From CANMXU01 sp052030545 (GTDB lineage Bacteria; Pseudomonadota; Gammaproteobacteria; Enterobacterales; Alteromonadaceae), in contig NZ_JBPDIH010000001.1 in assembly GCF_052030545.1 (NCBI RefSeq), positions 496,001 to 560,000 on the forward strand: a stretch of DNA of 64,000 nt, in the 5' to 3' direction. The position numbers were made by a program, and so were the translations under genes. Shown here piece after piece: positions 36,398-46,021 of this stretch. The stretch's first letter is position 1; each line of letters opens with the position of its first letter. Below the pieces are notes generated by a model. That model saw only the letters and a program-made list of their open reading frames with translations. It was not told the DNA's origin and ran no database searches.

Positions 36398-37252
36398 AAT
36401 CACTTGCCAGTCATTGACTTGCGCATTAAAAAAGCCACCTTCTTGATAGGCTTGCACTATTTTTCCTTGTTCACGTAGCTTTTTTAGCCCCGTTTGTAAT
36501 GCGGTAAATATTCGCGTTCCGTGTTCATTTTCTTTATTGACCAATATGTGTCTTGAGCCTTTAATCGCGACTTTCATATTGGGCACTGGCACTAAATGGA
36601 TATTTTCATAGTTATGGCTTAGGTCGTCATTATTGCTAAAGTCATCCAATAAAAAATCGGCACGTTTGGCATGGACCATTTTCAACATGAATTGATACCT
36701 AGGCACACTGTGTGTGGCAATATTAAGTCGCTGTAAAGCTTGCCAATCTGCATGCCAGTGTTTGCTTGATACTGCGTGAAAATTTTTAAGATCTTTTGCC
36801 GATTTCGCCTTAAGCAAGGCAATGTTGAGTCGATTGGTATAAACGCCTTTAAAATACTCTCCGTCGCGGATCAGTGGCGCAGAAACATAAACTTTATTTT
36901 GATCGGCTAAGTTTAGCCAAACACTGTCTAGCATTAAATCGATATGGCGATTAGTGACAAGTCTTAACAAGCGTGGAATATTGCTAATGGCGACAAAATT
37001 AAAAATAGGCTCAATACCTCCTAACCTTAGGGCTTGGCACACTAATATACTTTCAATTAGCGAGCGCGAGGGGTTAGTGAACTTATAATTTGCAAGGGCG
37101 TCGCAGCTTACCTTTTCCGTTATTTTTTTCAGTTGCTGTTCAACTTGTTGATGGTGACTAATGCCGACGTTAATAATTAAAGGCGTTGATAAGGTTTTGT
37201 ATGAAACAAGATAAAGGGCAAAGCTAGAAAGAATTAGCCAATATTTTTTCAC
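36383..37252 (-). CDS. Periplasmic solute-binding-like protein (PBP type 2)
   Basis: 289 residues with a signal peptide (hydrophobic about 4-18). The layout resembles the amino-acid-type periplasmic binding fold (IDLMLDSVWLNLAD, KRADFLLDDFSNN, and a late LQTGLKKLREQGKIVQAYQEGGF that is typical of this fold). No transporter gene is next to it; proteins like this are often orphan sensors or were recruited from ABC systems. Ligand unknown. Two cysteine pairs (VSCDAL/LVCQAL) may form a disulfide. Confidence 0.65.
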   Translation of the reverse strand: MKKYWLILSSFALYLVSYKTLSTPLIINVGISHHQQVEQQLKKITEKVSCDALANYKFTNPSRSLIESILVCQALRLGGIEPIFNFVAISNIPRLLRLVTNRHIDLMLDSVWLNLADQNKVYVSAPLIRDGEYFKGVYTNRLNIALLKAKSAKDLKNFHAVSSKHWHADWQALQRLNIATHSVPRYQFMLKMVHAKRADFLLDDFSNNDDLSHNYENIHLVPVPNMKVAIKGSRHILVNKENEHGTRIFTALQTGLKKLREQGKIVQAYQEGGFFNAQVNDWQVICCND

Positions 37253-37402
37253 GTGATTTCCTAAAGGAGTGAAAATAACAATATTATAAAAAACAAAAAT
37301 TATAAACTAGTGTGCTAGGGAAGGTGAGCTTACTGTGTAACCAATGTGTAAAAGCTGATAGTAAGTAAAGACAAATAGTGACTAAAGGAATCATTGGTAA
37401 AA

Positions 37403-37425
37403 CCAAGGAGCATAGGGCTCCTTGG
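37403..37425 (-). terminator. Terminator of the CNVSR sulfatase gene
   Basis: CCAAGGAGC/GCTCCTTGG, a 9-bp perfect stem with a 5-nt loop; on the minus strand it is followed by TTTTACC. It lies 28 bp beyond the sulfatase stop codon. Confidence 0.7.
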
Positions 37426-37452
37426 CTAAAGTGTACTAGTGAAGGTTATTCG

Positions 37453-38922
37453 TTATAAACCTTTTTTAATGTCTTTTTTCCACTTTTTATAATAAGTCGT
37501 TAACTGTTTAACAACTTCAGGATGCTGTTTAGCGACATTAGTCGTTTCAGAAGGATCGTCTTCTAAGTTATATAAAAAGCGACCTAGCTCAAGATCAACC
37601 ATTTCATATTTTGCGTATTTATCGGTGGTGGCGGTTTTAAATTTCCATTTACCCATACGCACTGCAGTTTCGTGACCCGTGTCCCATACAAGCACTTTGT
37701 GCTCTAACGATTTGTCTTTACCGGTTAATAGGTTGGTTATATCGATACCGTCAACATGATCTGGCGTGTTAGCGCCAGCAAGGTTTGTTAGGGTTGGCAA
37801 AATATCCATCGTGCTTATCACGTTGTCGCTAACCACACCTTCAGTAAAGGTACCAGGCCATGAAACTATCATTGGAATACGCACACCACCTTCATATAAC
37901 AAATACTTACTACCTCTAAATGGTCCATTGTCAGCGTAAATTGGCGTTGAGCCACCATTGTCACTTAAGAAAATAACTACCGTGTTTTCGGTTAAACCTT
38001 CTTGTTCCAAGGTATCAAGTAGCTTACCAATTTCCGTATCCATATACTCTAGTTGCGCTAAGTAGTGAGCACGACCTTCAGGGTTGTTTGGGTAGCGACC
38101 ATTTTTGTACCAAGTGTAGTAATCTTCGGTATCTGGATCCCAATCATGGTAGCCTTTTAAGTTATTCGCTTCTAAATAATCTTCTGGTAATTGGTGCGTA
38201 AAGTTGTGCACCGCATTAAAAGCTAATTGTAGGTAGAACTTGTCATTTTTATTCTTTTTAACAAATTCACGTGCTTTTTCACCATAGATTTCAGTTGTAA
38301 AACCGGTGCGATCGTCACGTTCGTAGCCATCCCAAAACGCGCCATACTCAAGTGCTTGACCATGTTTTCCGCCACGTTTGTTATAGGCTCTTAATTTCTT
38401 TCTTTCGTTTTGGTCGTATTCATCGTTGTGGATCATAAAATGCTGACGACCGTTACCACCGTAACCATAAAAGTAATCAAAGCCATGATTTAAGGGAAAA
38501 TCGCGTACATCTTTTGTATGAAATCCATAATGAAATTTACCAACATAGCCAGTATTGTAATCACGTGTTTTTAGTAATTCTGGAATTGTGGTTAGTTTTG
38601 GATGAATTGCAGCTTTATTACCATACCAATATGCGCCTTGGCGTTGGTTATAAGTACCTGTAATTAAACCTAAACGAGAAACATTGCAAATTGGTGCAGT
38701 TACATAAGCATCGGTAAAGCGAGTACCACTTTTAGCTAGACGGTCTAAACTTGGCGTATGTACGTCGTCTTTGGCTAAACCCGTTGCGCCGATATCCGCG
38801 TAACCTTGGTCGTCACTGATGATAACAATAACATTGGGGCTATCTTTGCTACCTTGTGCAAAAACACTATGGCTAGCAACAATAGTGGTGAGTAAAAGTA
38901 TGAACTTGATTGTCAGTTTCAT
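37453..38922 (-). CDS. Secreted S1-type sulfatase with atypical CNVSR motif
   Basis: 489 residues with signal peptide (cleavage after VFA). The family marks VIISDDQGYADIG, VGKFHYGFH and FLSDNGGSTPIYADNGPFRGSKYLLYEGGVRIPMI are intact. The catalytic-cysteine segment is PICNVSRLGLITG (C79), where the usual proline of CxPxR is valine. The cysteine and arginine remain, so formylglycine formation is possible but not assured. The rest of the active site appears complete, so the enzyme is likely functional on an algal sulfated galactan. It is divergent from the GH2 beta-galactosidase and may share control with it. Confidence 0.88.
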   Translation of the reverse strand: MKLTIKFILLLTTIVASHSVFAQGSKDSPNVIVIISDDQGYADIGATGLAKDDVHTPSLDRLAKSGTRFTDAYVTAPICNVSRLGLITGTYNQRQGAYWYGNKAAIHPKLTTIPELLKTRDYNTGYVGKFHYGFHTKDVRDFPLNHGFDYFYGYGGNGRQHFMIHNDEYDQNERKKLRAYNKRGGKHGQALEYGAFWDGYERDDRTGFTTEIYGEKAREFVKKNKNDKFYLQLAFNAVHNFTHQLPEDYLEANNLKGYHDWDPDTEDYYTWYKNGRYPNNPEGRAHYLAQLEYMDTEIGKLLDTLEQEGLTENTVVIFLSDNGGSTPIYADNGPFRGSKYLLYEGGVRIPMIVSWPGTFTEGVVSDNVISTMDILPTLTNLAGANTPDHVDGIDITNLLTGKDKSLEHKVLVWDTGHETAVRMGKWKFKTATTDKYAKYEMVDLELGRFLYNLEDDPSETTNVAKQHPEVVKQLTTYYKKWKKDIKKGL

Positions 38923-39166
38923 AGGCTACCTAATTGAAGTCGTTAAAAATTGCCGCTAACTTATCATACTTGTAATATTATTCAATGTAGATAAGTGTAA
39001 AGTTTACGTAATCTAACTATTACTGTTTTTCTTTACATAGCTTTACTTTCATTTAGCTTGTTTACTTTTCGCTAGCCTATTATTCTGTTATATATATTGA
39101 ACATTTGTAATATAAATACTATATTTCGAGTTATCGTAATAGCTATATTCAACCTTTGGAAATTTT

Positions 39167-42100
39167 ATGAAAAAAATGTCAGCCACTTACTCTAGGTTTT
39201 CTTGTAACCACACAAGACAGTCGTTTCAATTAAATCAAGTAACCAAGCTCGCAGTCATTCCTTTGTTGTCATTAGCCGTAGCATCTTGTGGTGCTAATAA
39301 TGGTGTTGAACAAACAGCAAAGCCTCAAAAAACCGTTTCAGGTAAAGTTGCTAACCCATACTGGGAAAACCCTGAAATGTTTGCCGAGAATAAAATGCCG
39401 GCTAGAGCGCATTTTTTCTCTTTTGAGTCGTCAGCACTTGCAGATATTAATGATAGAACATCGTCTGAGAATTTCCTTTCGTTAAATGGCAGCTGGCAAT
39501 TTAATTGGGTAAAAACACCTGCTGAGCGCCCAAGCAATTTTTATAAGACCGATTTCGACAGCTCAACGTGGGACAAAATTACCGTACCTGGAAATGTTGA
39601 ACGTCAAGGTTACGGCGTGCCGCACTATTTAAATATTGAATACCCATTTCCAGCAAATCAGCCGTATATTCCGCATGACTACAACCCAGTAAGCTCTTAC
39701 ATTAAAGAAATTGATTTACCAAAAAACTGGCAAGATAAAAAAGTCTTTATTCATTTAGGTGCGGTAAATTCAGCCATGTTTATTTGGGTGAATGGTGAAA
39801 AAGTCGGTTATAGCCAAGGTTCAAAATTACCAGCAGAATTTGATTTAACCAAGTATCTACATGCGGGTAAAAATAAAATTGCCCTTGAGGTGTATCGTTG
39901 GTCTGACGGTAGCTATTTAGAAGACCAAGACGGTTGGAGTTTAAGTGGTATTGAGCGCGACGCCTATTTATACGCCACACCACAAACGCGTGTTGAAGAC
40001 TTTACTGTTGTATCTGATCTGAGCAATGATTATCAAGACGGCTTGTTAAGCGTCAATATTGATTTAGAGAATCAAAATAAAGCGAAAGACTTGACTGTTA
40101 TCACCACATTGTACGACGGTGAAACTCAAGTTTTTAGACAAGACAAAGCTGTTGTTGTTGATGGTAAAAAGCAAGTTAACGTTAAAGCAAAAGTCAGCGA
40201 TGTAAAAGCGTGGAGTGCAGAAACGCCTCACTTATACACCTTAAAAATGATCGTTAAAGACAGTTCAGGTAAAACTTTAGAGGCGATTAACCAAACCGTT
40301 GGTTTTAGAAACATTAAAATGGAAAACGGTTTGTTTTTAGTTAACGGCAAAGCTATTACCATTCGTGGTGTTAACCGTGTAGAGCATCATCCAGAAGGCG
40401 GTCGTACATTAACACGTGAGTCGATGGAAAAAGACATCTTGATGATGAAAGAAAATAACATCAACTCGGTACGTACTGCGCATTTCCCGAATGACTCTTA
40501 CTTTTACGAGTTAGCCGACAAATACGGCCTGTATGTTATGGATGAAGCGAATATTGAAACCCATAAATACATGCAAACCGGTAACCGCCCAGAAAAGCGT
40601 CAGCAACAAGACGATCCTGATGCTAAGGTAATTAAAAAGCAAAACCAGAAAAAGAAATTTGACCGACCGGCTAGTCAGCGCAAACATCATTTAGGTTACA
40701 AACCTGAATGGGAAGCTGCCCACGTTGACCGTGTTGCACGTATGGTTGAGCGTGATAAAAACCATGCATCTATTATCTATTGGTCGTTAGGCAATGAAGC
40801 GGGCTTAGGTACGTCTTTTGAACGTGCAACCGAGTGGATCAAAGCTAACGATGCGTCTAACCGCCCGGTAACTTATGGTGGCTGGGGTACGGTAAATGGT
40901 CATACGCCATTGGATTATGTTGATATTTACACGCCAATGTACGATAGCGTGTCTGAGCTTAAAGATTACGCCAAGAAAAAACGTAAGCAGCCGTTAATTC
41001 AAGCGGAATATGCACATGCAATGGGCAACAGTGTTGGTAATTTAAACCTGTATTGGAACACCATTTATGCGCATGAGCAGTTACAAGGTGGCTATATTTG
41101 GGATTGGGTCGACCAAACCTTTATTGAAACCAACGATAAAGGACAAAAATTCTGGGCGTATGGTGGCGACTTTAACGATGGCAAAAGTAATCGTCATTTC
41201 TTGGCCAATGGTTTAATACAACCTGATCGCACGCCAAATCCACATTTAGCCGAAGTGAAGAAAATTTATCAACCGGTATATTTTGATGATTTCGATGTAG
41301 CCACATCGCAAGTCACCATTAGCAATCACTACAACTATATTGATCTTGCTCATTTAGACTTTGCAGTATCAGTGACCGAAAACGGGGTTGTTATTGCTAA
41401 TGCACCGCTTGCCGATATTAATCTTGCTGCAGGTTCAAGCAAAAAGCTAGCGATAAACTTGCCAACATTTACGCAAAAGTCTGATGCCGAGTATCACATT
41501 ACGATTAGCGCACGTTTAAAAGAGGGTGGTGACGTTCTTTTGCCAGCAGGGCATGAAATTGCATGGCAGCAGTTTGCGTTAACTGAACCAGTGCCTGCGG
41601 CAACATCCAAGACAATTGGCGAGCTAAATAGCCAAGAAAGTGCTCAAGGTGTACTTATTTCGGGTGACGACTTTAAGGTGATGTTTGATAAAACAACGGG
41701 CGAGTTAAGCTCTTATCAATATCAAGGCACAGAGTTAGTTGAAGCTGGCTTTACCGGTAACTTCTGGCGTATTCCAACGGATAATGACAACGGTTGGGGA
41801 ATTAAACATAAAACGCGTGTATGGAATAACGCCACATTAAAACAAACCTTATCAAGTTTTGATGTGCAAAAAGTTAACGAGCAGCAATTAAAAATTACTA
41901 CCACGCATGTGTTAGCAAATAAAGCGGCAAACTTTACTATGTCGTATACAGTTAAAGGTGACGGACATATTGATATTGACTCGTCGTTAAACTTATCACG
42001 TGGAAAATTACCAACCATGCCGCGTGTTGGTATTCATATGCAATTACCGGGTGAATTTAGTGAGCTAACCTGGTTTGGTCGTGGCCCACATGAAAGTTAT

Positions 42101-42493
42101 GTTGACCGTAAAGAAAGTGCTGCTGTTGGTCAATACCATAGCAGTGTTGATCAACAAGTACATGATTATGTTGTACCTCAAGAAACCGGTAATAAAACTG
42201 ACGTACGTTGGTTAACGTTAACCAATAACAACGGTCTAGGCTTTGAAGTGACCTCAGATAAATTATTTGGTTTCTCGGCAGTGCCTTATGAAAAGTATGA
42301 CTTTTATAAAATAGGCTCTGTACCTGGGCATAGCGTAGATGCGCCATTTAAAAACACGACATCACTTCGTCTTGATTATAAGCAAATGGGTGTAGGTGGT
42401 GACGACAGTTGGGGGGCCACTCCTTATCCAGAGTTTATGATCCCAGCAAACAATTATCAGTTTAGCTTTTCAATTAAACCGGTAAGTCGTTAA
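39167..42493 (+). CDS. GH2 beta-galactosidase, lipoprotein
   Basis: 1108 residues with LacZ-like order: sugar-binding, two immunoglobulin-like, TIM-barrel and C-terminal domains. The acid/base glutamate is in WSLGNEAGLG (near residue 543), the nucleophile in LIQAEYAHAMGN (near 614). The N-terminus ends in a lipobox-like AVASCGAN, so it is probably a membrane-anchored periplasmic or surface enzyme, unlike cytosolic LacZ. A basic, Lys/Gln-rich insertion of about 40 residues (near residues 470-515) precedes the acid/base region. It would remove beta-galactose from agar or porphyran oligosaccharides. Flanking sulfatases suggest stepwise desulfation and hydrolysis. Confidence 0.92.
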   Translation: MKKMSATYSRFSCNHTRQSFQLNQVTKLAVIPLLSLAVASCGANNGVEQTAKPQKTVSGKVANPYWENPEMFAENKMPARAHFFSFESSALADINDRTSSENFLSLNGSWQFNWVKTPAERPSNFYKTDFDSSTWDKITVPGNVERQGYGVPHYLNIEYPFPANQPYIPHDYNPVSSYIKEIDLPKNWQDKKVFIHLGAVNSAMFIWVNGEKVGYSQGSKLPAEFDLTKYLHAGKNKIALEVYRWSDGSYLEDQDGWSLSGIERDAYLYATPQTRVEDFTVVSDLSNDYQDGLLSVNIDLENQNKAKDLTVITTLYDGETQVFRQDKAVVVDGKKQVNVKAKVSDVKAWSAETPHLYTLKMIVKDSSGKTLEAINQTVGFRNIKMENGLFLVNGKAITIRGVNRVEHHPEGGRTLTRESMEKDILMMKENNINSVRTAHFPNDSYFYELADKYGLYVMDEANIETHKYMQTGNRPEKRQQQDDPDAKVIKKQNQKKKFDRPASQRKHHLGYKPEWEAAHVDRVARMVERDKNHASIIYWSLGNEAGLGTSFERATEWIKANDASNRPVTYGGWGTVNGHTPLDYVDIYTPMYDSVSELKDYAKKKRKQPLIQAEYAHAMGNSVGNLNLYWNTIYAHEQLQGGYIWDWVDQTFIETNDKGQKFWAYGGDFNDGKSNRHFLANGLIQPDRTPNPHLAEVKKIYQPVYFDDFDVATSQVTISNHYNYIDLAHLDFAVSVTENGVVIANAPLADINLAAGSSKKLAINLPTFTQKSDAEYHITISARLKEGGDVLLPAGHEIAWQQFALTEPVPAATSKTIGELNSQESAQGVLISGDDFKVMFDKTTGELSSYQYQGTELVEAGFTGNFWRIPTDNDNGWGIKHKTRVWNNATLKQTLSSFDVQKVNEQQLKITTTHVLANKAANFTMSYTVKGDGHIDIDSSLNLSRGKLPTMPRVGIHMQLPGEFSELTWFGRGPHESYVDRKESAAVGQYHSSVDQQVHDYVVPQETGNKTDVRWLTLTNNNGLGFEVTSDKLFGFSAVPYEKYDFYKIGSVPGHSVDAPFKNTTSLRLDYKQMGVGGDDSWGATPYPEFMIPANNYQFSFSIKPVSR

Positions 42494-42516
42494 TAACAAT
42501 ATTTAATTATTTAAAT

Positions 42517-42553
42517 GCCCACCTCCTTTTAATTTTATCGAAAGGGAGTGGGC
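42517..42553 (+). terminator. Imperfect hairpin after the GH2 gene
   Basis: GCCCAC/GTGGGC ends a longer, mismatched stem containing CTCCTTT and AAAGGGA. No T-run follows, so readthrough into the next sulfatase gene is plausible. Confidence 0.3.
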
Positions 42554-42637
42554 TAAGATGAGTGACTCTATGTTGAAACTCATATCAAATAACGAAATCA
42601 GCTGTTTTAAGCAGCGTCGATAATATAGGTAATATGT

Positions 42638-44005
42638 ATGAAGTACATTAATCGTTTGGTTTGTTTTGCCTTAATCTTGGTAACTGGGTTTGCCAATGCT
42701 GCGGCGGAAAAACCTAATTTCATTGTTATTTTAACCGACGACTTAGGTTATAGCGACGTAGGTTTTAATGGTAGTACCGATATTAAAACCCCTAATATTG
42801 ATCGCATAGCCAATGAAGGTACACGTTTTACCAATGGTTATGTAACTTACGCGGTATGTGGCCCAAGTAGAGCAGGGCTATTAACAGGTCGTTATCAAGG
42901 GCGATTTGGTTTTGGTCGCAACCCTTATATTGACCCTAGTGATGAAAATTCGGGTTTACCTTTATCTGAACAAATGATCTCTGAAGTGTTAAAGCCGGTC
43001 GGTTATAGCTCGAGCATTATAGGTAAATGGCACATGGGGACGCATCCAAAATTCCGTCCTAATAATCGTGGGTTTGATCACTTTTATGGCTTTTTATCTG
43101 GCGGGCATAAATACATGCCTGAAGATTTAATCTTTAACAGTATCGCCGAAGGGAAGAAACCGTTTGATTGGTACCGCACTAAATTATTAAGAAATGACAA
43201 GCGTGTTGATATTACTGAATATTTAACCGATGAGTTGTCACGTGAAGCGATCGGCTTTATCGAAGAGAAAAAAGACGATCCCTTTTTCTTATACCTTGCT
43301 TACAACGCACCACATACGCCTTTGCAAGCCACCAAAGAGTATTTAGATCGCAATAAACACATTAAAGATAAAAAGCGCCGCACTTATGCAGCAATGATCA
43401 CCGCCGTTGACGATGGTGTTGGCCGTATTTTAGCGAAGCTAGATGAATTAGGTATTGATGACAATACCATGGTTTTCTTTTTATCAGACAATGGCGGTGT
43501 TAATAAAGGCTTTTCAGAAAATGGTGAATTAAGAGGCCATAAAAGTGAGTACTTTGAAGGCGGTGTGCGTGTGCCATTTGCAGTACGCTGGCCTAACCGC
43601 ATTCCTGCTGGCGTTGACTACAATAACCCAATAAGTTCAATGGATATTTTAGGTACATTAGCAGGTATTACTCAAGCACCTATCGCAAAAGAACGTCCGT
43701 TAGATGGGGTTAATTTAATGCCATTTATTACCGGTAAAACTGACGAAATACCGCACGATGTTTTGTATTGGCGTAGTTTTGATAAAGGGACCTTGGCCCT
43801 TCGCCATCATAACGCCAAAGTTATCGCAGGGAAAAAAGAAGGTAACTTGTTATTTAATTTAGATAAAGATATCAGTGAAAAATCAAATCTTTATAAAGAA
43901 AATAAGAAATTGCATAACAAATATTATCAAGAGCTTAAAGAATGGGAAAAGGAATTAATTGACCCAATCTTTAAACCGCTAAAAGCACATAGCAATAAAA
44001 AGTAA
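42638..44005 (+). CDS. Secreted formylglycine sulfatase (family S1)
   Basis: 455 residues with signal peptide (cleavage after ANA). Metal ligands are in VILTDDLGYSDVGFNG; the catalytic cysteine C74 is in VCGPSRAGLLTGRYQ, a canonical CxPxR site. IGKWHMGTH and FFLSDNGGVNKG complete the active site. It lies 144 bp downstream of the GH2 gene on the same strand, with only a weak hairpin between, so co-expression is likely. It resembles sulfatases of marine polysaccharide-utilisation loci; the position of the sulfate it removes cannot be judged from sequence. Confidence 0.92.
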   Translation: MKYINRLVCFALILVTGFANAAAEKPNFIVILTDDLGYSDVGFNGSTDIKTPNIDRIANEGTRFTNGYVTYAVCGPSRAGLLTGRYQGRFGFGRNPYIDPSDENSGLPLSEQMISEVLKPVGYSSSIIGKWHMGTHPKFRPNNRGFDHFYGFLSGGHKYMPEDLIFNSIAEGKKPFDWYRTKLLRNDKRVDITEYLTDELSREAIGFIEEKKDDPFFLYLAYNAPHTPLQATKEYLDRNKHIKDKKRRTYAAMITAVDDGVGRILAKLDELGIDDNTMVFFLSDNGGVNKGFSENGELRGHKSEYFEGGVRVPFAVRWPNRIPAGVDYNNPISSMDILGTLAGITQAPIAKERPLDGVNLMPFITGKTDEIPHDVLYWRSFDKGTLALRHHNAKVIAGKKEGNLLFNLDKDISEKSNLYKENKKLHNKYYQELKEWEKELIDPIFKPLKAHSNKK

Positions 44006-44012
44006 TTTACCA

Positions 44013-44046
44013 AGCCACTATAAGCATTCGCCAATAGTGGCTTTTT
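44013..44046 (+). terminator. Terminator of the sulfatase gene
   Basis: AGCCACTA/TAGTGGCT (44013-44020 with 44035-44042) with a 14-nt loop, followed by TTTTTCTTTT. Confidence 0.8.
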
Positions 44047-44398
44047 CTTTTATCCGCCTCGTTAATTCATCACGTTATTTTGTTAATGCAATACAATCAA
44101 TAAGATAATGTAGCGTACCTTTACAAAATCATTCGTTAAACTCTAATTTATTTTACAATATTGAATGCGTTACCTGTTGAATTTTAAGTGTTTATTATTC
44201 AAGTGGTTGTGGTGGTCATCTCATCACTGTTCTTGTTGGTTACATAAGGTAACTTAATTGTACTTTTTTCCTAAATTCACTAGATAAAAATGAGCTAATT
44301 AAGTATATTGATGTTATCTATCTGTATTATATTTTAATATGATGGGTCTTATAAATATTATAAATTGAAAAACGACAAGATCGATAGGACGTGACGCT
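44047..44398. other. Intergenic region before the GH128-like gene
   Basis: 352 bp, AT-rich, with no credible gene on either strand. It presumably carries the promoter of the lipoprotein gene at 44399. AT-rich near-repeats of TTATAAATATTATAA type occur just before the gene. I could not assign a regulator. Confidence 0.35.
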
Positions 44399-45940
44399 AT
44401 GAATATTAAGGCAATATCATCATTGAGCATGCTCGCAATAACAGCACTTCTCTCCGGCTGTGATAGTGATGGCTCAAAAGAGGAGATCATCTCAAATGAA
44501 GACGATTATTCTCACCAAATACCTGAAGTTAAAAAAGGCTCTGTATTTAACAACCAAGATCTTATTTGGTCAAATCAACTAGCAGAGATCAAACCCCATT
44601 GGAATCATGACTGGTCAAGTACGCGTAATAAAACTTTTCAACCAAGCAGTATTGAGTTTGTACCAACTTTTGCAACGGATACGGTATTAACCGACGAGCA
44701 AGTTGCTGAGCTCAAAAAATATTACATCGATTACATCCCTACTGAGATAGAAGTAGGTGAAAATGGTGATGAAGTTGAAGAAATTTTGGCAGAAGAAAAA
44801 TTTCATTATGTGTTAACTTCGTACGAGCATGAAGACGTTGTAGTGAACCCATTAGAAGAGGGCATCGAAGCAACGGTTAATATTGATGGTTTGCTAGCAG
44901 CTTGGGAAAAGCTCGTGGAAATTGGTGCACCTATGGTGAGCCCTGCCACAGAAGACCCACTAAACCCTTGGATGACCGAGTTCATGCAACAGCAAGGTGA
45001 TACGGTGAGTTATGTGGCATTACAATGGTTTGGTGCTCCCGATGTTGACGCGTTAATGGCAAAAGTTGATGAAACCTATGCAGCGTACGGAAAACCGGTT
45101 TGGATCACAGAGTTTGCCGTTGCTGATATGGACGCTATGCCAGCCGTTGAAGGTGTTGAAGCCGAAGGTGATACGCCTGCCATTGACGCTATTCCAGCGA
45201 TTGAAAATAAATATACAGAACAAGAAGTTGTTGACTTTATTAAGACTGCATTACCGGCTCTTGATGAACACACTAACGTATTTCGTTATAGCTGGTTTAG
45301 TGTAGAGCCAGAAGCTGAAAACTTTATTAATTTTTCTTCTTCGCGTTTATTTGATGCACGTGACATGGATACCGGTAAAACAACACCAACCATAGTTGCA
45401 GAAGCTTATGCATTTCACACTCCTAATGGTTATGCGGGTTTTGGTAAAACGCCTGCTTTGATTGATGAAATTCCTGGCAACTTAATTGTTAATGGTCACT
45501 TTGAAAATGCAACTGATGCACCTTGGCTTGGTTATTTACGTGAAGTTGTTTTAGGAACGGAAGCCATTCCTGCAACCGACGGTGTTTTTTATGGTCGTAT
45601 TAATAACAACTCAGATGGTTCTTTTCTTCAATTGGTCGACCTAGAAGAAGGCAAATCGTACAAGCTTAACTTTAATGCAAGATTTCATAGTGGCGTTGGT
45701 AAAAATACTATGAATGTTGTAGTTAAAGAAAACGAAAGCGGCAAAACGGCCAATGTTTTGAAAGCGCCAATTGTATTAGTTGACGGTGAGTGGAGTGAAA
45801 ATGAATTTATTTTCGAGGCGAGCCTAACGGGTAATTACAAATTGAGTTTCTGGCATGGTAAAGAAACCCACTATTTCTATTTAGACAGTGTTTCGTTAGT
45901 GGAAGTTACTGATGAAACAGAAGAGGGCGGCGCAGAATAA
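44399..45940 (+). CDS. Lipoprotein with GH128 (Asl1-like) catalytic domain and C-terminal carbohydrate-binding module
   Basis: 513 residues. The lipobox is LLSGC, predicting a lipoprotein. Residues about 50-355 fit the Asl1/GH128 fold: LLAAWEKLVEIGAPMVSPATEDP, SYVALQWFGAPDVDALMAKV and the nucleophile motif KPVWITEFAVAD. The usual acid/base NEPD is replaced by YEHED, whose Glu could still serve. Residues about 245-262 are an Ala/Pro/Ile/Glu-rich insertion (DTPAIDAIPAIENK). From about 360 (NLIVNGHFENA) is a CBM4/9-type beta-sandwich. Substrates of GH128 are beta-1,3-glucans; in this locus a galactan role is possible. The function is a moderate-confidence inference. Confidence 0.7.
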   Translation: MNIKAISSLSMLAITALLSGCDSDGSKEEIISNEDDYSHQIPEVKKGSVFNNQDLIWSNQLAEIKPHWNHDWSSTRNKTFQPSSIEFVPTFATDTVLTDEQVAELKKYYIDYIPTEIEVGENGDEVEEILAEEKFHYVLTSYEHEDVVVNPLEEGIEATVNIDGLLAAWEKLVEIGAPMVSPATEDPLNPWMTEFMQQQGDTVSYVALQWFGAPDVDALMAKVDETYAAYGKPVWITEFAVADMDAMPAVEGVEAEGDTPAIDAIPAIENKYTEQEVVDFIKTALPALDEHTNVFRYSWFSVEPEAENFINFSSSRLFDARDMDTGKTTPTIVAEAYAFHTPNGYAGFGKTPALIDEIPGNLIVNGHFENATDAPWLGYLREVVLGTEAIPATDGVFYGRINNNSDGSFLQLVDLEEGKSYKLNFNARFHSGVGKNTMNVVVKENESGKTANVLKAPIVLVDGEWSENEFIFEASLTGNYKLSFWHGKETHYFYLDSVSLVEVTDETEEGGAE

Positions 45941-45967
45941 TTAACTAGTTATTCTTCTTACCTAATC

Positions 45968-46003
45968 AAAACGAGCATTCCCCCAGCAATGCTCGTTTTT
46001 TTT
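45968..46003 (+). terminator. Terminator of the GH128-like gene
   Basis: AAAACGAGCATT/AATGCTCGTTTT, a perfect 12-bp stem with an 8-nt loop and a nine-T run. It may also serve the convergent solute-binding gene, since A-runs flank the left arm. Confidence 0.92.
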
Positions 46004-46021
46004 CGTCTAAAATATAGTTGT

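Noticed and set aside
38969..39115. Two TTGTAATAT-type words in the divergent region between the CNVSR sulfatase and GH2
   Set aside because: Short, AT-rich and not palindromic enough; no third copy seen at other units, so not called an operator.
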